NCBI GenBank assembly: GCA_003279685.1
Contig: QCHA01000001.1
Span: 310,001 to 374,000 of the forward strand
Direction of reading: 5' to 3'
Source of the DNA: Pelagibacteraceae bacterium AG-390-L03
GTDB lineage: Bacteria > Pseudomonadota > Alphaproteobacteria > Pelagibacterales > Pelagibacteraceae
DNA: 64,000 bases
This document shows, one piece after another, positions 40,014-49,307 of this stretch. Position 1 is the stretch's first letter. Each line of letters starts with the position of its first letter. The notes beneath the pieces are model-generated. The model was not told the origin of the DNA, made no database searches, and worked only from the letters and a program-made list of their open reading frames with translations. Position numbers and translations under genes: made by a program.

Positions 40014-40874
40014 TTAATCTTTAAGTAATAATTTAGTTAGTCCTTTTGCAATAAAAGTTAGGCTTATGATCATTATAATTAAATAAGTGAATGACATTGA
40101 GGCTGCATAACCCATCTGAAATTCTCTTAATCCTTTAATGAAAATATAAAAACTAGATGTTTCTGTTGAAGTTCCGGGACCTCCAGAAGTTAATACGTAA
40201 ACTGTGTCCATTATCTTTGAAGCTTCAATTAGTCTAATAATAATAGCTCCAATAGAAATGGGCGCCATTAAAGGGAATGTTACATAAATAAACTTTCTCA
40301 CTGGACTAGCGCCATCTATAGCTGCAGCTAGAAATGGTTCTTTTGGAAGTGATAAAAGACCAGCTAATAACAACAAAAACATGAATGGTGTCCACTGCCA
40401 AACTTCTACAATGATAACAGTAATTTTAGCAAGTGTAGGGTCTGTAAGCCACTTAGGAGACATACCAAAATTCGATAAAATATCATTAACTGGACCTAAG
40501 GATTCGTGAAAAAATGTTCTCCAAATAACAGTCATGATAACCGGAGTAGTCATCATTGGAATTAAAAATAGTACTCTGAAAAATCTTTGAAACTTAATGT
40601 CCTTCCAAACCATATGCGCCAAAGCAAATCCAATCACATATTGAAGAACAACTGTTGTAACTGACAAAAAACTTAATCTAAAAAATGATTGCCAAAATCT
40701 TGGATCATCAGTGAATAATCTAATATAGTTTTCAAGTCCTATAAAATTTAAACCATTATAACTATTCCATCCAGACAAACTTAGACGAACTACAAAAATT
40801 ATTGGAAATATCAATATGCCTATAAGAACAAATAATCCTGGAAATAAAAAAACGTATTTATGTTTAAAATTCAT
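40014..40874 (-). CDS. ABC transporter permease, MalF/UgpA family
   Basis: 286 residues with six membrane segments. The EAA loop is KEPFLAAAIDGASPVRKFIY near residue 177. GLENYIRLFTDDPRFWQSF is the usual N-terminal periplasmic segment of carbohydrate-type permeases. It follows the binding-protein gene after a 71-base gap that contains a long stem-loop and pairs with the MalG-like permease. Confidence 0.92.
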   Translation of the reverse strand: MNFKHKYVFLFPGLFVLIGILIFPIIFVVRLSLSGWNSYNGLNFIGLENYIRLFTDDPRFWQSFFRLSFLSVTTVVLQYVIGFALAHMVWKDIKFQRFFRVLFLIPMMTTPVIMTVIWRTFFHESLGPVNDILSNFGMSPKWLTDPTLAKITVIIVEVWQWTPFMFLLLLAGLLSLPKEPFLAAAIDGASPVRKFIYVTFPLMAPISIGAIIIRLIEASKIMDTVYVLTSGGPGTSTETSSFYIFIKGLREFQMGYAASMSFTYLIIMIISLTFIAKGLTKLLLKD

Positions 40875-40897
40875 GATTTTGGATTTTGATTATACTA

Positions 40898-40928
40898 TAT
40901 GTGACCGCTAATAAAAAGCGGTCACATA
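40898..40928 (-). terminator. 12-bp stem-loop between binding-protein and permease genes
   Basis: TATGTGACCGCT (40898-40909) pairs perfectly with AGCGGTCACATA (40917-40928), 7-base loop. On the minus strand no T-run follows the stem, so it may protect the 3' end of the binding-protein mRNA or act in processing rather than terminate. It stands where a similar hairpin stands in the TRAP operon. Confidence 0.6.
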
Positions 40929-40945
40929 CGAACTAAAAGTTAATA

Positions 40946-42484
40946 TTATAACTTGTTGTCTTCCATTTTTACACCAACAGCGTAGTCTTCTTGAACGTTC
41001 TTTTTACCTACTCTGTTAACAATTGCTTCCCATTCTTTAGCAACTTCATCCAAAGCTTCTTGCGGAGATAATTGTCCAGCAAGAGCTTTTGAAGTTCCTG
41101 TAGCAACTGCACTAGTGAACTCAAATACACCTCTAACTCTTAAAGGGAAAACTCTATTTTTACTTTTTTCCATATCATTAAGTGTTTTAGTGTAACTGTT
41201 AGCGATGTCTGCATCCCAACCCATAGTATTAATATAAAGTTGTGGATCGAAATCAGAGTTTTTAAATGGGTTAACTCCAAAATTACCAATTGCTAAGTCA
41301 GCTTGGTGATTTGCTCCGTTAGAAAAGAAACATAGATAATCAAACGCCATCTCTTGTACTTTACTTTTCTTAGCAACACCTACAGCCCAACCCCATACAA
41401 TGTAAGGCGCTTGGTTATATTGGTTTTCCCATTTACCAGATACTCTATTCCAAACTTTATCTGCACCTGGAAGAGGAGCCGCTCCTACTTTGTTTTTGAT
41501 AGGGCTGTCATCTTGCATCGCTGCGATGAAAGCATCATCCCATGAAAAACTAAATAGTGTTTGACCACCACCAAATGATCCAATTTCATCACCTAGTCCA
41601 AAGTTAATTCCTCCTGGAGGAACATACTTAGTAGCCTCTACCCAGTCACCTAAAGCTTCAACAAATCCTGGATTGTTAATATTTGGTTTCATAGTTTCTA
41701 AATCAAAAAAGAAACCGCCTGGAGTTCTTGGATTTTTAGCATACGCTACTGATCTACTGAAAAAAGCAGCAAACATTAAGTCATCTTTTTTCATTACTTC
41801 AGCTGAACCGTATTCTTTTTCTCCATCTCCATCCCAATCCCAACCGTTAAAGTATTTAGCCATTTCGCCATACTCTTTCCAAGTTGTTGGTACTCTTAAC
41901 GTTTTACCAGTATCTGCTTTATATTTTTTTTGCATTTCAGGATTATCTATTACGTCTTTTCTGTATTTTAGATAATGTCTGTCACCATCAACTGGATATT
42001 GATACATAGTTCCATCCCAAGAAGAAACACCTACATGAGATTTAGTTACATCTTTCATCTCTGTAGAATTCATGTACTTTTTAGGCACTGGTGCTAGATA
42101 TTGTCTCCAGTCATTAATAAAGTTAGAAAAGCCAAATACGATATCGTATGGAGCTTGACCAGCTTTAAAAGGAACCATGGCTTTTGCATACAAATCACCT
42201 GCAGGTGTATGTGTTACATCAACTTTTGCTCCTGTTAACTTAGCAAACTGTTCAGCATGAAGAGCTGTTGGCTGTCCAATTACAGGAACAGCATGCGTAT
42301 TTATTTTTAGAGTTTTTCCTTTGTAATTCTTTTTTGACATTTCTTCATAAGAACAGTCCCCAGGAATATCTCCAGTTGCTTTGATATGTGGAAATTGATC
42401 GCTCCACTTATCAGCATATGCCATCGGACTGAATATCAAAACTCCAGATATGATAGCACTCAAGCACGTTTTTGTTATTTTCAT
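40946..42484 (-). CDS. ABC transporter periplasmic solute-binding protein
   Basis: 512 residues from the ATG at 42484; GGGAGAG just upstream is the ribosome site, so the ATG at 42496 lies inside that region and is not the start. Residues 1-25 are a signal peptide ending MAYA. It belongs to the large carbohydrate-type binding proteins (PYDIVFGFSNFINDWRQYLAP, DGDRHYLKYRKDV, VWGWAVGVAKKSK). The length and the two-ATPase operon resemble the glycerol importer GlpV; a polyol or short alcohol is a fair guess given the adjacent alcohol dehydrogenase, but ligand identity is not proven. Confidence 0.88.
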   Translation of the reverse strand: MKITKTCLSAIISGVLIFSPMAYADKWSDQFPHIKATGDIPGDCSYEEMSKKNYKGKTLKINTHAVPVIGQPTALHAEQFAKLTGAKVDVTHTPAGDLYAKAMVPFKAGQAPYDIVFGFSNFINDWRQYLAPVPKKYMNSTEMKDVTKSHVGVSSWDGTMYQYPVDGDRHYLKYRKDVIDNPEMQKKYKADTGKTLRVPTTWKEYGEMAKYFNGWDWDGDGEKEYGSAEVMKKDDLMFAAFFSRSVAYAKNPRTPGGFFFDLETMKPNINNPGFVEALGDWVEATKYVPPGGINFGLGDEIGSFGGGQTLFSFSWDDAFIAAMQDDSPIKNKVGAAPLPGADKVWNRVSGKWENQYNQAPYIVWGWAVGVAKKSKVQEMAFDYLCFFSNGANHQADLAIGNFGVNPFKNSDFDPQLYINTMGWDADIANSYTKTLNDMEKSKNRVFPLRVRGVFEFTSAVATGTSKALAGQLSPQEALDEVAKEWEAIVNRVGKKNVQEDYAVGVKMEDNKL

Positions 42485-42504
42485 TTTCTCTCCCATTTAT
42501 GTTA

Positions 42505-43566
42505 TTACGGAACTAAAACAGCTCGTCCCTTAACTTTACCTTCGTTAAGATCATGAAGTGCCTTATTAGCATCGTCTAATCTATATTCCTGCATAGAAAG
42601 CTTAACCAAACCTTTGTTAGCTAATTCCATTAGTTCATATAGCTCGGACCACGTTCCCACTAAATTTCCTACTATGTTTTTTTCTGCAATAATTACATCT
42701 ACTGCTAAGATTTTTATTTCCTCTCCATAGCCTACAATATAATAATAACCACCACCTCCAGTCATATTTAGACCCATAGATGTTGATCCTTTTTCACCGA
42801 CAAAATCAATTACAGCTTCAGCTCCTTTACCATTTGTAAGTTCCATAATTCTTTCAACTTCATTACCATCAATTAATACACCTTCGTCTCCTCCTAAAGG
42901 CATTGCATGATCAAGTGCTGTTTTTGATTTTTCTACGATAATAATATTTGCTGCACACATCGCTCTTAAACATTGAATTGCAATATGTCCTAATCCACCA
43001 GCACCTATAATTACACAGTTTTGACCTGGCAATAAATGTCTAGAGGCTTTTTTTACAACTCTATAAGCTGTTAAACCAGCATCAGAAAATGGCGCAACAT
43101 CTTTAGGTGCTAAAACTTTTGGTAATTTAATCAAGTTTCTAACACTAGTTTTTAATAACTCTGCATATCCACCTTCTTTAATGTTCAGTCCAGGAAAAGC
43201 ACCAGCTTCAGCGTGCATATCATTTCCCCTTCTACAATCTAGACATGTTCCATCAGTTCCAGAAATCAGAGGGTGTAATATAACTTGATCACCTTTTTTA
43301 AAATTTGTAACATCTTTTCCAACTTCTTCTATCCAACCTGCATTTTCATGTCCCATTACACATGGAAGTAATTTATCATCTGGGTCCTGTATATGCTTCC
43401 ACACTCCTTCAATAATATGTAAATCAGTCCTGCAAACACCTGCTGCACCTATTTTAACAATTACATCTGATGACTTTTCTAATTTTGGATCTGGCATTTC
43501 TTGCTCTGTCACCCATACTTTTTCTTTCATTTCTGGGTCGTACTTATGTAAAACTTGTGCTTTCAT
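42505..43566 (-). CDS. zinc-dependent alcohol dehydrogenase
   Basis: 353 residues of the medium-chain dehydrogenase family. The catalytic zinc site is indicated by GVCRTDLHIIEG and MGHENAGWIEEVG. CLDCRRGNDMHAE shows only part of the usual four-Cys structural zinc site. The NAD fold is IIGAGGLGHIAIQCL. AAGGAGAG precedes the ATG. It is the first gene of the ABC operon, 20 bases ahead of the binding protein, and is divergent from an AcoR-like regulator. It probably oxidises the imported alcohol or polyol (inference). Confidence 0.88.
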   Translation of the reverse strand: MKAQVLHKYDPEMKEKVWVTEQEMPDPKLEKSSDVIVKIGAAGVCRTDLHIIEGVWKHIQDPDDKLLPCVMGHENAGWIEEVGKDVTNFKKGDQVILHPLISGTDGTCLDCRRGNDMHAEAGAFPGLNIKEGGYAELLKTSVRNLIKLPKVLAPKDVAPFSDAGLTAYRVVKKASRHLLPGQNCVIIGAGGLGHIAIQCLRAMCAANIIIVEKSKTALDHAMPLGGDEGVLIDGNEVERIMELTNGKGAEAVIDFVGEKGSTSMGLNMTGGGGYYYIVGYGEEIKILAVDVIIAEKNIVGNLVGTWSELYELMELANKGLVKLSMQEYRLDDANKALHDLNEGKVKGRAVLVP

Positions 43567-43710
43567 TAATCTCTCTCCTTAAAATTTTTTTTAAAGCTTA
43601 TTAAAAAATCTACCTTTTAAGGAGTCAATGAGGATTTTAAGTGTTCAAAAACTTTACAAATACAACCTAGAGTTGGTTTTTGTATGATATAAATAATCTA
43701 AAATTTAATT
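43567..43710. promoter_or_regulatory. divergent control region of the alcohol/ABC operon and its regulator
   Basis: 144 bases between the divergent starts. An imperfect dyad is centred on CAAC-ctaga-GTTG (43663-43675), with flanking ACAAA and TTTTTGT giving partial symmetry over about 43655-43684. It is the best candidate operator for the adjacent regulator. The minus-strand end carries the SD AAGGAGAG. No clear sigma-54 GG-N10-GC element was seen. Confidence 0.35.
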
Positions 43711-44799
43711 ATGACAAACTTAACATCAGTCAATAAAGAATATAATAATATTCTTAAAAAACGAGAAATGACCTCGTATCAAATGAGTAAAGATATTTCT
43801 GATAGCTGGTCAAGATGTATAACTGAAGGTTTAAATCCTTTTAAGAATCCAAAACAAAGCGTAATCTCTTCAAGTGAACTTAGGCAAGTTAAGGAACAAA
43901 ATGAATCTCTTAGAAAAATAGTTATCCCTGAAATAGAACTTTTATATTCTCAAATAGCAGGTACAAATTTTATGGTTGCTTATTCAGATGATAAAGGTTT
44001 GGTTTTAGATACAATTTATGACAAGACATGTCTTCAAACTGATGTTGGGAAAACTGTAATACCTGGCTCTATATGGGCAGAAAAAATTTGTGGTACTAAT
44101 GGCTTAGGATTATCAGTTGAGATTAAAAAACCAACTATAGTATCAGGTAAAGAACATTTTTTTGTTGCTCATGAAAAAATATCATGTTTTGCCAGTCCTA
44201 TAATAAACTATGATGGTAAAACAATTGGTATCATTGATGCTTCAACAGACTCAAAATCAAGAGAACAACATACATTGGCTTTAGTTAAATTAACAGCCAG
44301 AAGTATCGAGACAAAATTATTTATTAAAAAATTTGCTAATGAATTAATTTTATCTTTTCACCCTAGGTCTGAATATCTTTCAACTACAAGTGTTGGATTA
44401 TTGGCTATTAATGGGGATGGGGTTGTAGTTGGGGCAAATGGTAATGCTAAAATCATGCTCCATGGATTAGTAGATTTAAAAAATCAAAACTTTAATAATA
44501 TTTTTACAAATACATTTTCATCAATTGCATCTGATTTACTAAATAATAAGATATTAAAAATAACTGATCATTTAGGATCATCGGTTTTTGTTGTTAAAAG
44601 TCAAAACTTTGTTGGAAATAAAATTAAAGAAACAAATTTATCAAACAAAACCTATGCATGTAAAAAATGTGAAGATACTAAAATTAAAAGAGAAAAATGT
44701 ATATTAATTAGATCAACTTTTCTAGAAACCAATAATATTTCCGTGGCTTCTAGAAAACTTGGTGTATCTAGGACAACAATCTATAAGCATTTAAATTAA
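43711..44799 (+). CDS. AcoR-like regulator lacking the AAA+ domain
   Basis: 362 residues. The N-terminus (SKDISDSWSRCITEGLNP) and the GAF-like sensor (about 70-205, with KICGTNGLGLSVE, HFFVAHEKISCFASPI and IGIIDAS) match AcoR-type activators of acetoin/glycerol metabolism. A PAS-like stretch follows (about 220-270). The sigma-54 AAA+ domain is missing: no GAFTGA and no Walker A. The C-terminus has CKKC (317-320) plus Cys330 and a Fis-type helix-turn-helix (about 337-362). It is divergent from the alcohol dehydrogenase-ABC operon, so it likely controls it through ordinary sigma-70 promoters. Confidence 0.85.
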   Translation: MTNLTSVNKEYNNILKKREMTSYQMSKDISDSWSRCITEGLNPFKNPKQSVISSSELRQVKEQNESLRKIVIPEIELLYSQIAGTNFMVAYSDDKGLVLDTIYDKTCLQTDVGKTVIPGSIWAEKICGTNGLGLSVEIKKPTIVSGKEHFFVAHEKISCFASPIINYDGKTIGIIDASTDSKSREQHTLALVKLTARSIETKLFIKKFANELILSFHPRSEYLSTTSVGLLAINGDGVVVGANGNAKIMLHGLVDLKNQNFNNIFTNTFSSIASDLLNNKILKITDHLGSSVFVVKSQNFVGNKIKETNLSNKTYACKKCEDTKIKREKCILIRSTFLETNNISVASRKLGVSRTTIYKHLN

Positions 44800-44803
44800 A
44801 AAT

Positions 44804-45718
44804 TTATTCTATTGGGTAATCCCAAGCATCTCCGCCAATTACTTTTGAAATCGCAGAAAAATCTTTAGTATCATTACCTTCTTCACAAAATTTATTATAT
44901 ATTTCTAATGCCATTTTTCCAAGTGGAGTTTCTGCATTAACGCTTTTTGCACATTCGTTTGCAAGTTTAAGATCTTTATTCATCATTCCTGCAGAAAACC
45001 CTGGACGATATTTATTACCAGAAGGTGTTCCTTCAATTAAACCTGGTAAAGGAGGATAAACAGATACAGGCCAGCTATTACCTGATGCGTTTTTCATGAT
45101 TTCATGTACTTTTTTAATATCAATATTTAATCTTTTCGCCAACATCAATGACTCTGAAGCTGCAATCATTGTAATACCTAGCGACATGTTGTTACAAATC
45201 TTTGCTCCATTACCGCTTCCTAAATCTCCAGCATGAAAAATGTTTTTGCCCAATATTTTTAATAAAGGCAGTGCTAACTCAAAGGCTTCTTTTGTGCCAC
45301 CAACCATTATATTTAGTGTCGCTTTTTGAGCTCCCATAACACCCCCGCTTACCGGGGCATCAATCATCTTAATTCCGTTTTCGGTTGCTTTTTTTCCAAT
45401 CTCTTTTGAAGTTTGAATATCAATTGTCGAACAATCAATTAGAAGACAGCTTTTTGAAACTTTATTAATAATTCCATTTTCACCTAAAAAAACTTCTTTA
45501 GAATGTTTTCCCTCAGGAAGCATAGTTATTACGGTTGATACTTGTTTTGTAATTAATTCTTTAAAATTTTCAACGACATCAAGTTTTTTTTCTCTAGCAA
45601 TATCAATGGTCTTTTTAGAGACATCAAAGACTTTAATTTTTTTGCCAGATTTCATTAAATTTTCTGCCATAGGCAAGCCCATGTTTCCAACACCAATAAA
45701 TGCTATTAATTCAGACAT
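44804..45718 (-). CDS. mmsB: 3-hydroxyisobutyrate dehydrogenase
   Basis: 304 residues of the beta-hydroxyacid dehydrogenase family. FIGVGNMGLPMAENLM is the NAD fold, DAPVSGGVMGAQKATL the substrate loop, and GSGNGAKICNN holds the catalytic lysine. The C-terminal part (NSWPVSVYPPLPGLIEGTP, KDFSAI) is closer to MmsB than to tartronate-semialdehyde reductases. It oxidises 3-hydroxyisobutyrate to methylmalonate semialdehyde, the MmsA substrate encoded at 10-11.6 kb. Its position in a hydroxy-acid block leaves GlxR-like activity as an alternative. Confidence 0.82.
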   Translation of the reverse strand: MSELIAFIGVGNMGLPMAENLMKSGKKIKVFDVSKKTIDIAREKKLDVVENFKELITKQVSTVITMLPEGKHSKEVFLGENGIINKVSKSCLLIDCSTIDIQTSKEIGKKATENGIKMIDAPVSGGVMGAQKATLNIMVGGTKEAFELALPLLKILGKNIFHAGDLGSGNGAKICNNMSLGITMIAASESLMLAKRLNIDIKKVHEIMKNASGNSWPVSVYPPLPGLIEGTPSGNKYRPGFSAGMMNKDLKLANECAKSVNAETPLGKMALEIYNKFCEEGNDTKDFSAISKVIGGDAWDYPIE

Positions 45719-45742
45719 ACTTTTTCTTTTTGTTCTTTTTGA

Positions 45743-46696
45743 TTAGTTTACTTTATTTTTACAATTACCTGTATTGAAAAACTCATCAATATTATCAATT
45801 GCAAGATTAGCCATTGCAGTTCTTGTGTCTTTAGTTGCACTTCCAAGATGGGGCAGAATAAAAGCAGATTTAATTTTTAAGTAACCTGGATTTAAATTTG
45901 GTTCACCTTTATAGACATCTAAGCCAGCAGCATAAATTTTTCTTCGATTCAAAGCATCAATTAAAGCATCATCATCAACTATATCTCCTCGAGCAACATT
46001 TGTGATTACTGCTCCCTTTGGAAAATATTCAACTGTTTCTTTATTAATTAAATTAACTGTCTCTTTTGTTGCTGGACAACAAATTGATAAAACATCTGAA
46101 ACTGAAAATAAACTTTTAAGATTTTCATGATAGATAGCTCCTTGTTCTTTGTCATCACTTAATTTTGAACGATTATGGTAATGAATAATCATTCCAAGTG
46201 ACTTAGCAATTTTTGCAATTTTTTGTCCAATTCTTCCCATTCCCAAAATACCAAGTCTAGATCCTGTTAACTGTTTTCCTATTAAATAATCTGCCGACCA
46301 TTTCCAATTACTTTCTTTTGCAGCTTCAATTCCTTCAGCTGCTCTTCGGCAAGCACCTAAAATTAAAAGAATTCCAATTTCTGCTGTAGCATCTGATAAA
46401 ACTTCAGGAGTATTAGTTACTGCAATACCTCTTCTTTTTGCAGCTTCTAAATCAATGTTTCCAAATCCAACTGCAAAATTTGATATAATTTTTATGGTTT
46501 CAGGTAATTTATTGATTGTTTCTTCATCCATTTTATCAGTTAGGGAAGTTAAAACTGCATCACACCCTTGACTAAATTCAATTAATTTTGATTGAGAATA
46601 AAGCTCATCATTAGTATTTAATTTAGCCTCAAAAGTTTTGATTGCTTTATCTTCACAGTCTTTAAGTAACTTCCTAGTGACTAATATTTTTTTCAT
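45743..46696 (-). CDS. D-2-hydroxyacid dehydrogenase (glyoxylate/hydroxypyruvate reductase type)
   Basis: 317 residues. The NAD(P) fold is GILGMGRIGQKIA, with arginine in VARGDIVDD and the catalytic His in LPHLGSATKDTR. SNFAVGFGNIDL and VTNTPEVLSDATAE are typical of glyoxylate reductases. It would interconvert glycolate/glyoxylate or glycerate/hydroxypyruvate. It lies 24 bases upstream of mmsB and 15 bases after the FAD oxidase gene. Confidence 0.85.
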   Translation of the reverse strand: MKKILVTRKLLKDCEDKAIKTFEAKLNTNDELYSQSKLIEFSQGCDAVLTSLTDKMDEETINKLPETIKIISNFAVGFGNIDLEAAKRRGIAVTNTPEVLSDATAEIGILLILGACRRAAEGIEAAKESNWKWSADYLIGKQLTGSRLGILGMGRIGQKIAKIAKSLGMIIHYHNRSKLSDDKEQGAIYHENLKSLFSVSDVLSICCPATKETVNLINKETVEYFPKGAVITNVARGDIVDDDALIDALNRRKIYAAGLDVYKGEPNLNPGYLKIKSAFILPHLGSATKDTRTAMANLAIDNIDEFFNTGNCKNKVN

Positions 46697-46711
46697 ATGA
46701 TATTTTTTTGG

Positions 46712-48085
46712 TTAATTTAAATCAAAAATCTTTCCTGGATTCATAATATTATTTTCATCTAAACTTCTTTTAATTGCTTTCATCACAGGAATATTATCTA
46801 GATGCTCTCTAAGGAGATAATGTTTCTTTTGTAGACCTATTCCATGCTCTCCTGTTATAGTTCCTTCTAACTCAAGCGCTTTATTAATCAAATTATCACT
46901 GTACAATCTAATTCTTTTTTGTTTTTCTTTATCTTCAGGGTCATACAAAATAATTGAGTGGAAATTTCCATCTCCTACATGACCAACCATCGGAGCTGTT
47001 AAATCTAGTTTTTTAACTTCATTTTCTGCCCATGAGATACATTCAACTAATCTTGATATAGGTACACACACATCTGTAGAATATACCTTCATGTTATTTC
47101 CTAATGCTTTAACAGAATAATAAACATCATGTCTTGCTTTCCATAATTTTTTTTGTTCTTCAGGTGAAGATGCCCATTGAAAGTCACTTCCATTATTGTT
47201 TTTAGACAATTCTTCTACAATATTTATTGCTTCATTATTTGTCATTTCACTTCCATGAAATTCAAAAAAAAGAGTTGGCGAAGGTTTAATATTATCTAAT
47301 TTAGAATATTTAATACTTATCTCCATTTGATCTTTGTTCAGCATTTCAATTCTTGCTATTGGAACTCCATACTGAATTACTTCTTGTGCCGTTTTAACTG
47401 CTGCGTCTAAATCTGGAAAATAACAAACTGCACTCATTATACTTTCTGGAATTGGTGACAACCTAACTTGTACTTCTGTAATTATTCCAAGTGTACCTTC
47501 CGAGCCTATAAACAGATTAGTTAAATTATATCCTGCTGAAGTTTTTTTAGTTCTAGCACCAGTTTTAATAATATCTCCATTTGGCATAACTACTGTTAGA
47601 CCTGAAATTACAGTTCTCATAGTTCCATATTTAACTGCCATAGTTCCTGAAGCAGATGTTGATGCCATTCCTCCAAGAGCAGCGTCTGCTCCTGGGTCAA
47701 TTGGAAAAAAAACTCCATCTTCTCTTAAATATTCATTTAATTGTTTTCTTGTAACATTTGCCTGAACTCTACAATCAAAGTCTTCAGCATTAACTGACAA
47801 AACTTTATTCATTTTCTCTAACGAGATTGTGATACCATTTGAATTACCAACTGCATTTCCTTCTAAAGAAGTTCCCGTACCAAATGGAACAACAGGAATT
47901 TTGTGATCATTACACAATTTTAAAACTTTAGAAACCTCTTCATTGGTTTCAGGAAAAACCACTGCTTGAGATAAAACTGGATCATAAGTATCCTCACCCC
48001 TTGCATAATTAGCTCTTGTGGACTCTGAAGTTGAAAATCTTCCATTAAAAATTTTCTTTAATTCATCTTGAACTTGCTCATTCAT
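46712..48085 (-). CDS. FAD-linked oxidase, D-lactate dehydrogenase/glycolate oxidase GlcD type
   Basis: 457 residues. The PCMH FAD domain contains VVPFGTGTSLEGNAVG and DPGADAALGGMASTSASG; GSEGTLGIITEVQVRL follows. The C-terminal cap has VGHVGDGNFHSIIL with metal or substrate histidines, and GTITGEHGIGLQK. This pattern fits LDHD and GlcD flavoproteins acting on D-lactate, glycolate or other D-2-hydroxy acids. No glcE or glcF follows, which favours the single-subunit LDHD type. Confidence 0.85.
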   Translation of the reverse strand: MNEQVQDELKKIFNGRFSTSESTRANYARGEDTYDPVLSQAVVFPETNEEVSKVLKLCNDHKIPVVPFGTGTSLEGNAVGNSNGITISLEKMNKVLSVNAEDFDCRVQANVTRKQLNEYLREDGVFFPIDPGADAALGGMASTSASGTMAVKYGTMRTVISGLTVVMPNGDIIKTGARTKKTSAGYNLTNLFIGSEGTLGIITEVQVRLSPIPESIMSAVCYFPDLDAAVKTAQEVIQYGVPIARIEMLNKDQMEISIKYSKLDNIKPSPTLFFEFHGSEMTNNEAINIVEELSKNNNGSDFQWASSPEEQKKLWKARHDVYYSVKALGNNMKVYSTDVCVPISRLVECISWAENEVKKLDLTAPMVGHVGDGNFHSIILYDPEDKEKQKRIRLYSDNLINKALELEGTITGEHGIGLQKKHYLLREHLDNIPVMKAIKRSLDENNIMNPGKIFDLN

Positions 48086-48123
48086 ATAATGAATACTAGT
48101 AAAAAATTATGAAAAAATACAGC

Positions 48124-49290
48124 TTATTTAGATAGCATTTTCTTAATATTTTCCAAAGCTTGGGAAATATTATCTTGTGAGGCTGCAAAACTAAACCTTA
48201 CATAATCTTTTGATGTTTTGCCAAATGCAGTACCAGGCACAATTGCCACACCAGCCTCGTGCATTGCTTTTTTACAAAATTCTGCGCCATCCATTCCTGT
48301 GCCAATTACTTTTGGAAAGGCGTAAAAAGCTCCCCCTGGTAAACTACACTCAACACCTGGCAAACTATTTAGACCATCATGAATTAATTTTCTTCTTTGT
48401 GTAAATTTTTCCATCATAGCGTTAATAGAATCATCTGGACCATCTAGTGCTGCAATTCCCGCAAATTGTGCAGCAGCATTTACACATGAAACACTATTAA
48501 TTAACAATTTATTAACATGTGGAATTAAATTTTCAGGCCAAAAACTCCATCCTAATCTCCATCCTGTCATTGAGTAAGCTTTGCTCCATCCTTCTAAAAC
48601 AATTAGTCTTTCTCTTAATTCAGGATAATTAAAAAAAGTTGGCATTTCTTTACCATCAAAAATTTGCCGGCTATAAATTTCATCACTTAAAATTGTTACA
48701 TGAGGATGTTTTTTAAGACCATCAGCTAATTTATCAATCTCTGATTTTTCTACAAAACTACCAGTAGGATTATTTGGGTTAATTAGTATCAACAATCTAG
48801 TTTTATCTGTAATTAGAGATAAGATTTTTTCTGCACTAAATTTTAAATCTTTATCTTCAGTAAGATCATATGGTACTGGTGTCGATCCAGTAAAGTTAAT
48901 CATAGATTCATAAATTGGAAAAGCAGGTGTTGGGTGAATAATTTCAGCACCAGGCTCCCCAAAACACTGAATAGCATAACTCATTGTTGGTTTACCGCCT
49001 GGCATAATAATAATTCTTTCAGGGTCAATATCTTGATTATAAAGTTTTTTAATTTTTCTAGTAACCGATTGTCTGCACTCTAAAATTCCATTAGATAATA
49101 CATATCCGTGATGACCATCATCTAAAGCTTTTTTGGCTGCTTCAACCACGTGTTTTGGTGTCTTAAAATCTGGCTGACCCAACCCTAGATGGATCATAGG
49201 ATTGCCTTGAGCTTCTAATTTTTTTGCTTCAGCAAGTACGCTAAATGCAGATTCAGTTCCTAATCTATCTAAACTTTTTGCTAATATCAT
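48124..49290 (-). CDS. PLP-dependent aminotransferase, class I/II
   Basis: 388 residues. HLGLGQPDFKTPKHV, LINPNNPTGSF, LSDEIYSRQIF and the PLP-lysine motif GWSKAYSMTGWRLGW are aspartate-aminotransferase fold I hallmarks. An arginine for the substrate carboxylate is in KDYVRFSFA. In this hydroxy-acid block it could aminate glyoxylate or pyruvate made by the adjoining oxidases, but aspartate or aromatic substrates are equally possible. Confidence 0.85.
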   Translation of the reverse strand: MILAKSLDRLGTESAFSVLAEAKKLEAQGNPMIHLGLGQPDFKTPKHVVEAAKKALDDGHHGYVLSNGILECRQSVTRKIKKLYNQDIDPERIIIMPGGKPTMSYAIQCFGEPGAEIIHPTPAFPIYESMINFTGSTPVPYDLTEDKDLKFSAEKILSLITDKTRLLILINPNNPTGSFVEKSEIDKLADGLKKHPHVTILSDEIYSRQIFDGKEMPTFFNYPELRERLIVLEGWSKAYSMTGWRLGWSFWPENLIPHVNKLLINSVSCVNAAAQFAGIAALDGPDDSINAMMEKFTQRRKLIHDGLNSLPGVECSLPGGAFYAFPKVIGTGMDGAEFCKKAMHEAGVAIVPGTAFGKTSKDYVRFSFAASQDNISQALENIKKMLSK

Positions 49291-49307
49291 TTACACTTAC
49301 CTCTCTT

